Shown: piece after piece, positions 24,833 through 31,886 of the stretch | How the letters are laid out: every line of letters starts with the position of its first letter | Position numbering within the stretch: the stretch's first letter is position 1 | Virus record (IMG/VR): IMGVR_UViG_3300025108_000158 | Span: 1-37,367 of that record | DNA: 37,367 bases | Origin: a virus | Strand: one strand, 5' to 3' | The notes under the pieces: model-generated | What the model saw: only the letters and a program-made list of their open reading frames with translations | Told to the model about the DNA's origin: nothing | The model's database searches: none | Translations under genes and position numbers: made by a program

Positions 24833-25006
24833 TTAACCCTCTAATTCAATTTGTTTATCTACTAGTTTTTGATCTAGTGTTTGATATTGAATGACCGTAA
24901 AAAAGCCGTTGTTGTAAATCCTTTCAAAACTTTTGTCTAGCCTTTTTAGTTCCTTCAGTGTGTTAGCTTTGTTTAGTTTGTACAGTGCTGCTTGATAAGT
25001 TGTCAT
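24833..25006 (-). CDS. 57-aa hypothetical protein
   Basis: A short gene starting at the ATG at 25006, which overlaps the upstream stop by four bases (ATGA). Basic and helical: M-T-T-Y-Q-A-A-L-Y-K-L-N-K, then L-K-E-L-K-R-L-D-K-S-F-E-R-I, ending Q-I-E-L-E-G. It lies 3 nt before the next gene, in the same packed series. Not recognised. Confidence 0.7.
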   Translation of the reverse strand: MTTYQAALYKLNKANTLKELKRLDKSFERIYNNGFFTVIQYQTLDQKLVDKQIELEG

Positions 25007-25197
25007 ACCTCTAGTTCCTCTAGTGCTTCCAGCGCTTCTGTAAATGCCTCTTGTTCAGTCTCTAAACCGTAGCAAGTGAAGGCATGGAAATCCACCCACT
25101 GTCCTCCAATAGGTGTCTGAAAGTTGAACATGGCGTTCTCGTTCCACTCAATGCGTACATGTCCGTGTGTCTCGTGTTCTAACTCTAAGTATTTCAT
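25003..25197 (-). CDS. 64-aa acidic protein, first gene of the leftward arm
   Basis: The first leftward gene after the control region, so probably among the earliest expressed. Sequence features: L-E-L-E-H-E-T-H-G-H-V-R-I-E-W-N-E-N-A-M-F-N-F and a Glu-rich helical tail (E-A-F-T-E-A-L-E-A-L-E-E-L-E-V). Strongly acidic, as many phage anti-host or DNA-mimic proteins are, but no family is recognised and the function is unknown. Confidence 0.7.
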   Translation of the reverse strand: MKYLELEHETHGHVRIEWNENAMFNFQTPIGGQWVDFHAFTCYGLETEQEAFTEALEALEELEV

Positions 25198-25423
25198 GCT
25201 GTGGTGCTCCGTTGTGTTTGCTGATGTAGTTACTTTAGGTGCAACGCTTGCTGCAGTCCAATATTAGTTTTGAATACTGAATCACAAAGTCATTTAGTTT
25301 ATGAATAACTGTTGACAATGCCTGGTGTTTGGTGTACTCGCGTGCGCCTACGTATAAATATAAGTAGCTCTAAAGGGACCAACATAAGCTCACACACTTG
25401 TCAACCCAGCACACCAACTAAAG

Positions 25424-25432
25424 TTATCCACA
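25424..25432 (+). promoter_or_regulatory. DnaA-box sequence
   Basis: TTATCCACA, the exact E. coli high-affinity DnaA-box consensus. Only one perfect copy was seen in the control region. One box alone does not prove an origin, but its place in the only large gene-free stretch makes a link to host DnaA plausible. Confidence 0.5.
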
Positions 25433-25443
25433 GGTTGTCCCCA

Positions 25444-25462
25444 TGTTGCACCTCATGCAACA
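25444..25462. promoter_or_regulatory. Inverted repeat, TGTTGCA-CCTCA-TGCAACA
   Basis: A perfect 7-bp dyad with a 5-nt spacer, followed 28 nt later by the palindrome GTTGCAAC (25491-25498). The related sequences suggest an operator recognised by a dimeric regulator. Confidence 0.5.
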
Positions 25463-25523
25463 ACTATGCCAGCTTCACGGGCTAACATGAGTTGCAACCC
25501 GTGTCAACTGGTAAAACTACGGC

Positions 25524-25552
25524 TTGACTTCTTTGGTTTCCTAATGTAAACT
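25524..25552 (+). promoter_or_regulatory. Rightward promoter candidate
   Basis: TTGACT (25524-25529), a 17-nt spacer, TAAACT (25547-25552). A good -35 but a mediocre -10. The sequence ATGTAAACTT around its -10 also occurs in the spacer of the stronger promoter downstream. Confidence 0.4.
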
Positions 25553-25708
25553 TGAGGCGGGGGCCCCTGTTGCCGTTGTATAACTATAGTTGTAGCTACT
25601 CACGTACAAAATAGGGCAAAATTAGAAAAAATAACGGTAATTACTGCTTATGTAACCTCTTGTTTACACTAGTAAAACTACTACTTTGTAAAATAACTAA
25701 AAAATAAC

Positions 25709-25737
25709 TTGACTTTTATGTAAACTTATGTTATACT
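25709..25737 (+). promoter_or_regulatory. Sigma-70 promoter of the rightward (late) arm
   Basis: TTGACT (25709-25714), a 17-nt spacer, TATACT (25732-25737). Near-consensus boxes with ideal spacing, 28 nt before the first rightward start codon. The -10 and flank (TTATACTATAGTT) resemble the promoter at 31574. Confidence 0.8.
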
Positions 25738-25765
25738 ATAGTTGTAATTAGGGATAATTTATGTT

Positions 25766-26149
25766 ATGACCGACGTTGTTAAAAAAAGAGGTCGTGGTAG
25801 ACCCCGTAAGTCAGAAGTAGCTGCTGTAAAACCTGGAAACAAGGGTGTAGTAGGCCGACCAAAGGGTGACGCAGCAATAATCAATGAGTACAAAGCACGT
25901 ATGTTGGCTTCACCTAAGTCACGTAGGGTGCTAGAGACTATTTTTGATGCTGCTTTGGACAACGACCATAAGAATCAGGCTGCTGCTTGGAAACTTGTGA
26001 TGGACCGTATATTACCTGTAGGTGCTTTTGAAAAAGACGTAGTAAAAGACACTGGTAGAAACGCTATTCAGATCAACATTAGTGGCGTAGGTACTGCAGA
26101 GGTGTCAACACCTGACATTATAGAAGGAGAAGTAGTAGATGAGTCTTAA
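25766..26149 (+). CDS. AT-hook DNA-binding protein, probable small terminase subunit
   Basis: A 127-aa protein. The N-terminus carries AT-hook-like R-G-R-G-R-P-R-K and a second G-R-P-K-G (residues ~7-35), which bind the DNA minor groove. A helical middle (A-S-P-K-S-R-R-V-L-E-T-I-F-D-A-A-L-D) and an acidic C-terminus (I-I-E-G-E-V-V-D-E-S) follow. It is the first gene after the late promoter and three genes before the large terminase, the usual place for the small subunit that recognises packaging sites. No classic HTH is obvious, so the terminase role is inference. AGGGA lies upstream of the ATG. Confidence 0.6.
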   Translation: MTDVVKKRGRGRPRKSEVAAVKPGNKGVVGRPKGDAAIINEYKARMLASPKSRRVLETIFDAALDNDHKNQAAAWKLVMDRILPVGAFEKDVVKDTGRNAIQINISGVGTAEVSTPDIIEGEVVDES

Positions 26150-26489
26150 GTACTTCACTAGAGAAGAATTTGACTGTCAGGTTACTGGTACAAACAACAT
26201 GGAACGAGAGTTTCTAGAGAAGTTAGACGAGTTACGTGAGGCATGTGGTTTTCCTTTTGAAGTCACGAGTGGCTATAGGCATCCAACTAAGCATCCTATA
26301 GAGGCTAAGAAAGACGTACCTGGTACTCACGCACAAGGCATCGCGGCAGACATAAAAATAACAAATGCCGCTGATCGCCTAACTATTGTAACCAAAGCCA
26401 TTGAACTTAAGTTTACTGGCATAGGTATTGACAAAGGTTTTGTACACGTGGACACGCGTGGTACTACTCCTGTTATGTGGACGTACTAA
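26139..26489 (+). CDS. Peptidase M15A-family endolysin
   Basis: A 116-aa zinc peptidase of the M15A type that cleaves peptidoglycan peptide bridges. Zinc and catalytic residues: H64 (G-T-H-A-Q-G), D71 (A-A-D-I), H103 and D105 (F-V-H-V-D-T-R), with the upstream T-S-G-Y-R-H-P-T motif. The length equals a bare catalytic domain with no cell-wall-binding module and no signal peptide, so it needs the holin encoded at 3067. The ATG overlaps the upstream gene by 11 nt. It is well separated from the holin cassette on the map. Confidence 0.85.
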   Translation: MSLKYFTREEFDCQVTGTNNMEREFLEKLDELREACGFPFEVTSGYRHPTKHPIEAKKDVPGTHAQGIAADIKITNAADRLTIVTKAIELKFTGIGIDKGFVHVDTRGTTPVMWTY

Positions 26490-26842
26490 TGTTATACACA
26501 AAGAACAAAAACCTAACGGACACCAGTACGCAAACGATTGTTACTATTCCTAACGGTTACGTTGCACACTGGAACATGGCGTTCATAGCTAACTTACATA
26601 ACTCAACGAATGACATTACGTTGTTTGTAGACAAGCCTAGTCCTACTCCAGATGTATATATCTACAATGGGACAAACATATCCTCAAAGGAAAACCTGTT
26701 GATTGATGGTAATGCAACCTTTGTTTTACAACCAGGAGACATTATTAAGGCATCTAGTGGTAGTGCAGGTAACGTAGAAGTAGTTGTTACCTTTGATTTG
26801 TTAGAAGCACCAGTAGTGTTTAATAATTTTAATGGATCTTAA
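26489..26842 (+). CDS. Small beta-rich protein, probable virion component
   Basis: A 117-aa protein. I chose the ATG at 26489, overlapping the stop of the peptidase gene (TAATG), over an in-frame GTG at 26477. The sequence is beta-strand rich (I-V-T-I-P-N-G-Y-V-A-H-W-N-M-A-F-I-A-N, and F-V-L-Q-P-G-D-I-I-K-A-S-S-G). This start-plus-P-G-D pattern resembles short phage decoration or fibre-like proteins near terminase genes in marine phages. The exact role is unknown. The end overlaps the terminase by 11 nt. Confidence 0.65.
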   Translation: MLYTKNKNLTDTSTQTIVTIPNGYVAHWNMAFIANLHNSTNDITLFVDKPSPTPDVYIYNGTNISSKENLLIDGNATFVLQPGDIIKASSGSAGNVEVVVTFDLLEAPVVFNNFNGS

Positions 26843-28082
26843 TATTGAACTACTGCCTTGGCAGCAAGATGTTTGGGCAGACGACACAAGATTTAAAATA
26901 GTAGCTGCTGGACGACGTACAGGTAAGTCTAGGTTAGCAGCGTGGATGTTAATAGTAAACGCACTCAAGGCGGACAGAGGCCATGTATTTTACGTCGCAC
27001 CTACTCAAGGACAAGCCAGAGACATTATGTGGCAAACCCTTTTGGAACTGGGACATCCTGTTATTAGTGGTAGTCACATTAATAATCTGCAAATTAAGCT
27101 TGTCAACGGAGCCACAATCAGCCTCAAAGGTGCAGATAGACCAGAGACCATGCGAGGTGTCAGCCTTAAGTTTCTAGTCATGGACGAATACGCAGACATG
27201 AAACCTGACGTATTTGAGCAGATCTTGAGACCGGCACTTGCGGATCAAAAGGGCTGTGCAATGTTCATTGGTACGCCAATGGGAAGGAACCACTTTTACG
27301 AGTTGTACAAATATGCGGAGCTAGATGATGACCCTACGTACAAATCATGGCATTTTACGTCGTACGATAACCCGTTGTTGGACCCTGACGAAATCAACAT
27401 TGCTAAAAAGTCTATGTCTTCTTACGCGTTCCGCCAAGAGTTTATGGCGTCGTTTGAAGCTCGTGGGTCAGAAATGTTTAAGGAAGATTGGGTTAAGTTT
27501 AGTAAGTCTAAGCCGGAAGTAGGAGATTATTACATTGCTGTTGACTTGGCAGGTTTTGAAGAAGTCAATAAGAAACGAACAAAGAATTCTAAGCTTGACG
27601 AAACTGCCATCGCCGTCGTTAAAGTTAGTGAGCATGGTTGGTTTGTTGACAATATCATATATGGACGATGGAGTCTTGACGAAACGGCTACTAAAATCTT
27701 TCAGGCCGTCAGAGATTACCGTCCCGTATCGGTTGGAATCGAAAGAGGTATTGCTAAACAAGCCGTAATGTCTCCTTTAGTGGACTTACAAAAGAAGTAC
27801 GGTACGTTCTTTAGAGTAGAAGAACTAACACACGGTAATAAAAAGAAGACTGACAGGATTATGTGGGCGTTACAAGGTAGATTTGAAAACGGCTACATTA
27901 CGTTAAATAAAGGTGAGTGGAATGCTAGGTTTCTTGACCAGTTGTTTCAATTCCCTGATCCATTAACTCACGATGACTTGGTTGACGCTTTAGCTTACAT
28001 CGACCAGTTAGCTAATGTGGCGTACGACTATACGTACGAGATTGAAGACCACGAAATCTTAGACGTAGTAGCAGGATACTAA
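26832..28082 (+). CDS. terL: Terminase large subunit
   Basis: A 416-aa DNA-packaging motor. ATPase: Walker A A-A-G-R-R-T-G-K32-S, Walker B F-L-V-M-D118-E119, and a coupling motif F-I-G-T-P-M-G-R near 145. The RNase H-like nuclease follows with D238 (Y-I-A-V-D-L-A-G) and a C-terminal acidic H-D-D-L-V-D-A-L-A-Y (D381/D382/D385). It cuts concatemers and pumps DNA through the portal encoded next. The length is normal for a phage with a compact terminase. The packaging mode (cos, pac or terminal repeats) cannot be told from the sequence alone. Confidence 0.93.
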   Translation: MDLNIELLPWQQDVWADDTRFKIVAAGRRTGKSRLAAWMLIVNALKADRGHVFYVAPTQGQARDIMWQTLLELGHPVISGSHINNLQIKLVNGATISLKGADRPETMRGVSLKFLVMDEYADMKPDVFEQILRPALADQKGCAMFIGTPMGRNHFYELYKYAELDDDPTYKSWHFTSYDNPLLDPDEINIAKKSMSSYAFRQEFMASFEARGSEMFKEDWVKFSKSKPEVGDYYIAVDLAGFEEVNKKRTKNSKLDETAIAVVKVSEHGWFVDNIIYGRWSLDETATKIFQAVRDYRPVSVGIERGIAKQAVMSPLVDLQKKYGTFFRVEELTHGNKKKTDRIMWALQGRFENGYITLNKGEWNARFLDQLFQFPDPLTHDDLVDALAYIDQLANVAYDYTYEIEDHEILDVVAGY

Positions 28083-28083
28083 T

Positions 28084-30123
28084 ATGAGTGAACTATACGA
28101 ACAAGACCCATTGATGATCCAAGAATCTCTTGAAGACTGGGTTATGACTAAATGCGAAGACTGGAGGGACCACTACGAAAGCAACTATGAAAACAAATTT
28201 GAAGAATATTATCGACTCTGGCGTGGTCAGTGGGACCCTTCTGACAGCGAGCGTCGGTCTGAGCGTTCCCGTATTATTTCTCCTGCACTTCAACAGGCTG
28301 TTGAGTCTAATGTAGCGGAGTTAGAAGAAGCTACGTTTGGTCGTGGCAAGTGGTTTGACGTTAGTGACAACTTTGGAGATACGCAGAGACAAGACGTGCA
28401 GTTCCTTCGTAACAAGCTTACGGAAGACTTTGAAAACTGCATGGTACGTAAAGCTGTCGCAGAGTGTCTAATTAACTCAGCAGTCTTTGGTACAGGCATT
28501 GGTGAGATTGTTATTGAAGAAATGAAGGAAATGGTTCCTGCTACTGAGCCTATTATGGAAGGTCAGTTGCAAGCTGTAGGTGTAAACATTACTGACCGTG
28601 TGGTTGTTAAGCTTAAGCCAGTAATGCCTCAGAACTTCCTAATTGATCCTGTAGCAACTAATGTTGAAGACGCTATGGGTGTAGCTATTGACGAGTTTGT
28701 TAGCAAACACCAAGTAGAACTTCTGCAGGAACAAGGTGTGTACCGTGACGTGTACGTCGGTAGTGCTGCTCCTGATACTGACTTAGAGCCTGACCAAGAC
28801 CTAACTATTTACAATGACGACAAGGTACGTTTGACTAAGTACTACGGTTTAGTGCCACGAGAGCTTCTAGATTCCGCTACAAGCGACGAAGACGAAGAAC
28901 TGGTAGGTGAGGCAGAGTCAGATTCTCGTTACGTAGAGGCCGTTGTAGTGGTTGCTAACGGCGGTATACTTTTGAAGGCAGAGGCTAACCCCTACATGAT
29001 GTCTGATCGTCCTGTAGTAGCTTTTCCTTGGGACGTAGTACCTGGCCGCTTTTGGGGTCGTGGTGTATGTGAAAAAGGTTATAACAGTCAGAAAGCTTTG
29101 GACACAGAACTACGTGCTCGTATTGATGCCTTAAGCCTTACAATTCATCCTATGATGGCTATTGATGCCACTCGTTTACCACGTGGTGCAAAACCAGAAG
29201 TACGTCCCGGTAAAATGATTCTTACCAATGGAGATCCACGTGAAGTACTTCAACCCTTTAACTTTGGTCAAGTTAGTCAAATTACTTTTGCTCAAGCCGG
29301 AGCATTGCAGCAGATGGTACAGCAAGCAACAGGAGCAGTGGACTCAGCAGGAATTGCAGGTCAAGTTAATGGCGAGAGTACTGCCGCTGGCATTAGTATG
29401 TCTCTTGGCGCTATTATTAAACGCCATAAGCGTACACTGATTAACTTCCAACAGTCGTTTCTTATTCCTTTTGTCAAGAAAGCTGCACACCGTTATATGC
29501 AGTTTGACCCTGAAAACTATCCTGTAGCTGACTATAAATTTAACGCTAGTTCTACTCTAGGTATTATTGCGCGTGAGTACGAAGTAACTCAACTTGTGCA
29601 ACTACTACAAACTATGGGTCAGGACTCACCATTGTACAGTACACTAATAGAATCAGTTATTGACAATATGAATCTGTCTAACCGTGAAGAACTACTTGCG
29701 GCTATGCAACAAGCTTCACAGCCTAATCCTCAAGCACAACAAATGCAGATGGAGGCTCAGCAAGCACAAATGCAGTTCCAGCAGTCACAAACTGCAGCAC
29801 TATCTGCTCAGGCTCAAGAGTCACAAGCACGTGCCGCTAAGCTTGCTGCAGAGGCTGCTGTTGTACCACAGGAGCTTGAGATTGACAAGATTAACGCTAT
29901 TACCCGTAACCTGCGTGAAGGTGACCAAGAGGACAAAGAGTTTGAACGTCGTCTTAAAGTTGCTGAAACGCTTATTAAAGAAAAAGCAATAGACCAAAAA
30001 GGACAATCTAATGCTAATGACACAACGCGAAATGCAAACCCTGCTGGACCAAGTCAACAGCCATTTCAAGGGAACGTTCCAACGCCTAGACGACCTAGAG
30101 AAGAAAGTGGAGGAGCTATCTAA
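28084..30123 (+). CDS. Portal protein (head-tail connector)
   Basis: A 679-aa portal. N-terminal helices (W-V-M-T-K-C-E-D-W-R-D-H-Y, then E-Y-Y-R-L-W-R-G-Q-W) and R-S-R-I-I-S-P-A-L-Q-Q-A-V-E-S-N-V-A-E-L are typical of podoviral portals. So are the central F-P-W-D-V-V-P-G-R-F-W-G-R-G and the helical C-terminal barrel with Gln-rich repeats (A-Q-Q-M-Q-M-E-A-Q-Q-A-Q-M, residues ~545-600). It forms the dodecameric ring at the capsid vertex through which DNA passes. It follows the terminase by one base and ends in a TAATG overlap. The last 113 nt also contain the start of a second frame (30011). Confidence 0.9.
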   Translation: MSELYEQDPLMIQESLEDWVMTKCEDWRDHYESNYENKFEEYYRLWRGQWDPSDSERRSERSRIISPALQQAVESNVAELEEATFGRGKWFDVSDNFGDTQRQDVQFLRNKLTEDFENCMVRKAVAECLINSAVFGTGIGEIVIEEMKEMVPATEPIMEGQLQAVGVNITDRVVVKLKPVMPQNFLIDPVATNVEDAMGVAIDEFVSKHQVELLQEQGVYRDVYVGSAAPDTDLEPDQDLTIYNDDKVRLTKYYGLVPRELLDSATSDEDEELVGEAESDSRYVEAVVVVANGGILLKAEANPYMMSDRPVVAFPWDVVPGRFWGRGVCEKGYNSQKALDTELRARIDALSLTIHPMMAIDATRLPRGAKPEVRPGKMILTNGDPREVLQPFNFGQVSQITFAQAGALQQMVQQATGAVDSAGIAGQVNGESTAAGISMSLGAIIKRHKRTLINFQQSFLIPFVKKAAHRYMQFDPENYPVADYKFNASSTLGIIAREYEVTQLVQLLQTMGQDSPLYSTLIESVIDNMNLSNREELLAAMQQASQPNPQAQQMQMEAQQAQMQFQQSQTAALSAQAQESQARAAKLAAEAAVVPQELEIDKINAITRNLREGDQEDKEFERRLKVAETLIKEKAIDQKGQSNANDTTRNANPAGPSQQPFQGNVPTPRRPREESGGAI

Positions 30124-30196
30124 TGTCAAAGAAAGCAGACCCAAGACTAGCACGAGCAGGAGTAAGCGGGTACAACAAGCCAAAGAGGACGCCTAA
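30011..30196 (+). CDS. Overlapping coiled-coil gene spanning the portal end
   Basis: A 61-aa frame lying inside the portal 3' end and then inside the start of the next gene, in the third frame. AAGGA stands 7 nt before its ATG. The product reads like a real protein: Q-V-N-S-H-F-K-G-T-F-Q-R-L-D-D-L-E-K-K-V-E-E-L, a clean coiled coil, then a basic tail (S-R-P-K-T-S-T-S-R-S-K-R). Small proteins with this layout occur after portal genes in related marine phages, as I recall. It may alternatively be a chance frame. Confidence 0.55.
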   Translation: MLMTQREMQTLLDQVNSHFKGTFQRLDDLEKKVEELSNVKESRPKTSTSRSKRVQQAKEDA

Positions 30197-30407
30197 TCAT
30201 CCAACCAAGTCTCATGTAGTTGTTGCTAAAGAAGGTGACAAAGTCAAGACTATTAGGTACGGACAACAAGGCGTTAGTGGTGCGGGTAAAAACCCTACTA
30301 CTGCTAAAGAAAAAGCAAGACGTAAATCTTTTAAGGCACGTCACGCAAAGAACATAGCTAAAGGCAAAATGTCTGCGGCTTTTTGGGCAAATAAATCAAA
30401 ATGGTGA
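30123..30407 (+). CDS. Basic conserved marine-phage protein
   Basis: A 94-aa, very basic protein. It opens M-S-K-K-A-D-P-R-L-A-R-A-G-V-S-G-Y-N-K-P-K-R-T-P-N and ends A-A-F-W-A-N-K-S-K-W. This family is widespread, often adjacent to portal genes, with unknown function. The pI must be very high (about one residue in four is Lys or Arg), which suggests contact with DNA or the capsid interior. GGAGG lies 9 nt before the ATG. Confidence 0.8.
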   Translation: MSKKADPRLARAGVSGYNKPKRTPNHPTKSHVVVAKEGDKVKTIRYGQQGVSGAGKNPTTAKEKARRKSFKARHAKNIAKGKMSAAFWANKSKW

Positions 30408-30417
30408 GGAGAACACT

Positions 30418-30531
30418 ATGCCAATGGTAAACGGAAAGAAGTACGCATACACAGCAGCAGGTAAGAAAAAAGCTAAGGCAGCCGCCAAGAAAACAGGAAA
30501 GAAGGTTAGTTATGCCAAAGGCAAAAAGTAG
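30418..30531 (+). CDS. 37-aa Lys-rich protein
   Basis: A tiny gene with GGAG before its ATG. It reads M-P-M-V-N-G-K-K-Y-A-Y-T-A-A-G, continues with A-A-A-K-K-T-G-K-K, and is nearly one third Lys. M-P-x-V-N-G-K-K-Y-x-Y-T peptides recur in this position in many marine phages. It overlaps the next gene by 20 nt in another frame. It may bind DNA in the virion; unproven. Confidence 0.75.
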   Translation: MPMVNGKKYAYTAAGKKKAKAAAKKTGKKVSYAKGKK

Positions 30532-30667
30532 TCCTAAACCTAAAAACAAAGCTCTTTACTCACGAGTCAAAGCAGAGGCTAAAAAGAAATACAAGGTTTG
30601 GCCTAGTGCGTATGCTTCAGGTTGGTTGACTAAAGAGTATAAAAAGCGTGGTGGAACCTATGAGTAA
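30512..30667 (+). CDS. 51-aa basic protein
   Basis: Contains A-L-Y-S-R-V-K-A-E-A-K-K-K-Y-K-V-W-P-S-A-Y-A-S-G-W and ends K-K-R-G-G-T-Y-E. The V-W-P-S-A-Y-A-S-G-W-L motif belongs to a small family also found in other phages and giant viruses, as I recall, with unknown function. It starts inside the 37-aa gene and ends 8 nt into the next gene. Confidence 0.78.
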   Translation: MPKAKSSPKPKNKALYSRVKAEAKKKYKVWPSAYASGWLTKEYKKRGGTYE

Positions 30668-30902
30668 AACCAAAGGCGGTCTTACTAAATGGTTTAAAGA
30701 AGATTGGGTGGACGTTAAAACGGGTAAGCCTTGTGGTCGTAAGTCAGCTACCAAGAGTAAACGTCCTTACCCTTCTTGTAGACCTAAAGCGGTTGCAGCT
30801 AAAATGACAGCTGCTGAAAAGAAGTCTTCAGCTAAACGCAAAACCGGACCTGCTAAAATTAAACACGCAGTTACTGCTTCAGGGAGACGTAGAAAAAAGT
30901 GA
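30660..30902 (+). CDS. Small basic protein with W-V-D-V-K-T-G-K-P-C-G motif
   Basis: An 80-aa protein from the ATG at 30660 (an upstream in-frame start at 30648 is less well placed). The phrase L-T-K-W-F-K-E-D-W-V-D-V-K-T-G-K-P-C-G-R and a following Y-P-S-C-R-P motif are shared by a conserved virus family of unknown function. Two Cys in C-G-R and S-C-R-P could bind metal. The rest is Lys- and Ala-rich. Confidence 0.8.
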   Translation: MSKTKGGLTKWFKEDWVDVKTGKPCGRKSATKSKRPYPSCRPKAVAAKMTAAEKKSSAKRKTGPAKIKHAVTASGRRRKK

Positions 30903-31588
30903 GTTACGAAACTAAAGTAAAGCAAGCTTTAGATATATGTTTAAACAAAAACTACTTTAAAGGAAACGATAAAGAAACAGCCATAGTAATGTACTCAGGT
31001 GGTATGGACAGTGTGTCATTACTATGGAATCTTTTGGAACATACAGAACAAGACATACACGTACACTCAATACACATAGACAACTCTGAAGGCCGTGTTA
31101 AAGCAGAAGCAAAAGCTATAGAGAGCACGATCAACTACATGAGAAAGAACCAAAGACCCTTTGAGTTCTCTTCTTCGGTGTACTCTTGGAAAGCTAAGTA
31201 TCCAGGTGGTAAGGACATGGTGCTTGCACTATTCCAAGCTATGAGGACTGCTTCTGGTTTAGGTAAAGCTTTTAACATTGTTTATACAGGTGACTACAAC
31301 ATAGGTAGAGACGAAGGTGCTGAAGCACAAGGTGTGTTAAATGCACTATGTACTACACGACGTGTTAAGCCTATTTGGTTAGCACCTTTTGAACACATGA
31401 CGTACAACTCTGTAGAACGTAGCAAAGGTATCTACTTAAGTATGCCTGAAGAGTTACGTGAGATGTACTGGTCCTGTAGACATCCTACCGATGCTTTAGG
31501 TGGGTTTATTGTCTGTGGTGACTGCCACGCTTGTGAACGACAACAAGCAATGCAAGAAAGTATAAAAAAAGACTTGACAAACAACTAA
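30899..31588 (+). CDS. queC: QueC-like 7-cyano-7-deazaguanine synthase (PP-loop ATPase)
   Basis: A 229-aa protein; E. coli QueC is 231 aa. The PP-loop S33-G-G-M-D37-S38 binds ATP. A zinc site near the C-terminus is formed by C193, C206, C209 and C212 (C-x12-C-x2-C-x2-C), the QueC pattern. QueC turns 7-carboxy-7-deazaguanine into preQ0, the precursor of queuosine and of 7-deazaguanine DNA bases that shield some phage genomes from restriction. The start is GTG, overlapping the preceding stop. No other queuosine genes or DNA transglycosylase (DpdA-like) are visible in the window, so the final product is unclear. Another PP-loop enzyme, such as a PAPS-reductase-like protein, is the main alternative. 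Confidence 0.8.
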   Translation: MSYETKVKQALDICLNKNYFKGNDKETAIVMYSGGMDSVSLLWNLLEHTEQDIHVHSIHIDNSEGRVKAEAKAIESTINYMRKNQRPFEFSSSVYSWKAKYPGGKDMVLALFQAMRTASGLGKAFNIVYTGDYNIGRDEGAEAQGVLNALCTTRRVKPIWLAPFEHMTYNSVERSKGIYLSMPEELREMYWSCRHPTDALGGFIVCGDCHACERQQAMQESIKKDLTNN

Positions 31589-31602
31589 AAATATGCTATA
31601 CT
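31574..31602 (+). promoter_or_regulatory. Sigma-70 promoter upstream of the capsid block
   Basis: TTGACA (31574-31579), a 17-nt spacer, TATACT (31597-31602): a perfect -35 with ideal spacing. The -35 lies inside the last codons of the QueC-like gene. It would boost the scaffold and capsid transcripts and uses the same -10/flank style as the 25709 promoter. Confidence 0.85.
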
Positions 31603-31631
31603 ATTACTATAGTTAAACATTAGAGGAAACT

Positions 31632-31886
31632 ATGACTCCTGAGCTTGAAACTTATTTTAATAATTATAACGAACTCTTTAACCACGAAGGTTTCAAACAA
31701 CTCATTCAAGAACTTTCTACTAACGCTACTCAGCTTGCTGATATTCAAACAGTAAAAGATATAGAAGATCTACATTATCGTAAAGGACAAGTAGCTGCCT
31801 TCGCAACTATTATTAATTTACAAAACACTATTACTGCTGCTAGAGAACAAGCTGAAGCAGAAGAAGAAGAACCTTTAGATGTTTAA
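31632..31886 (+). CDS. Conserved small helical protein before the scaffold
   Basis: An 84-aa acidic protein: Y-F-N-N-Y-N-E-L-F-N-H-E-G-F-K-Q-L, then I-E-D-L-H-Y-R-K-G-Q-V-A-A-F-A-T-I. Proteins with this L-F-x-x-E-G-F-K-Q-L ... L-H-x-R-K-G-Q pattern sit in head-gene clusters of other marine phages; the function is unknown, possibly head morphogenesis. AGAGGAAAC precedes the ATG, and the promoter at 31574 drives it. Confidence 0.75.
   Translation: MTPELETYFNNYNELFNHEGFKQLIQELSTNATQLADIQTVKDIEDLHYRKGQVAAFATIINLQNTITAAREQAEAEEEEPLDV

Larger units (their letters stand above)
25198..25765. other. Divergent control region and candidate origin (gene-free, 568 bp)
   Basis: No supportable ORF lies here. 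From left to right it holds: a weak leftward promoter candidate (minus-strand -10 TAATAT at 25261-25266); a perfect DnaA-box sequence (25424); GTTGCA-type dyads (25444-25498); a possible cruciform ACGGG...CCCGT (25477-25502); a rightward promoter candidate (25524); a GGGGCCCC palindrome (25560-25567); an AT-rich run (about 25610-25710); and a strong rightward promoter (25709). The divergence point, DnaA box and AT-rich DNA together suggest a replication and transcription control centre. Confidence 0.65.

Noticed and set aside
25198-25765. tRNA or small ORF in the control region
   Set aside because: No cloverleaf with a T-arm GTTC motif and no frame longer than a few codons with a ribosome-binding site was seen.
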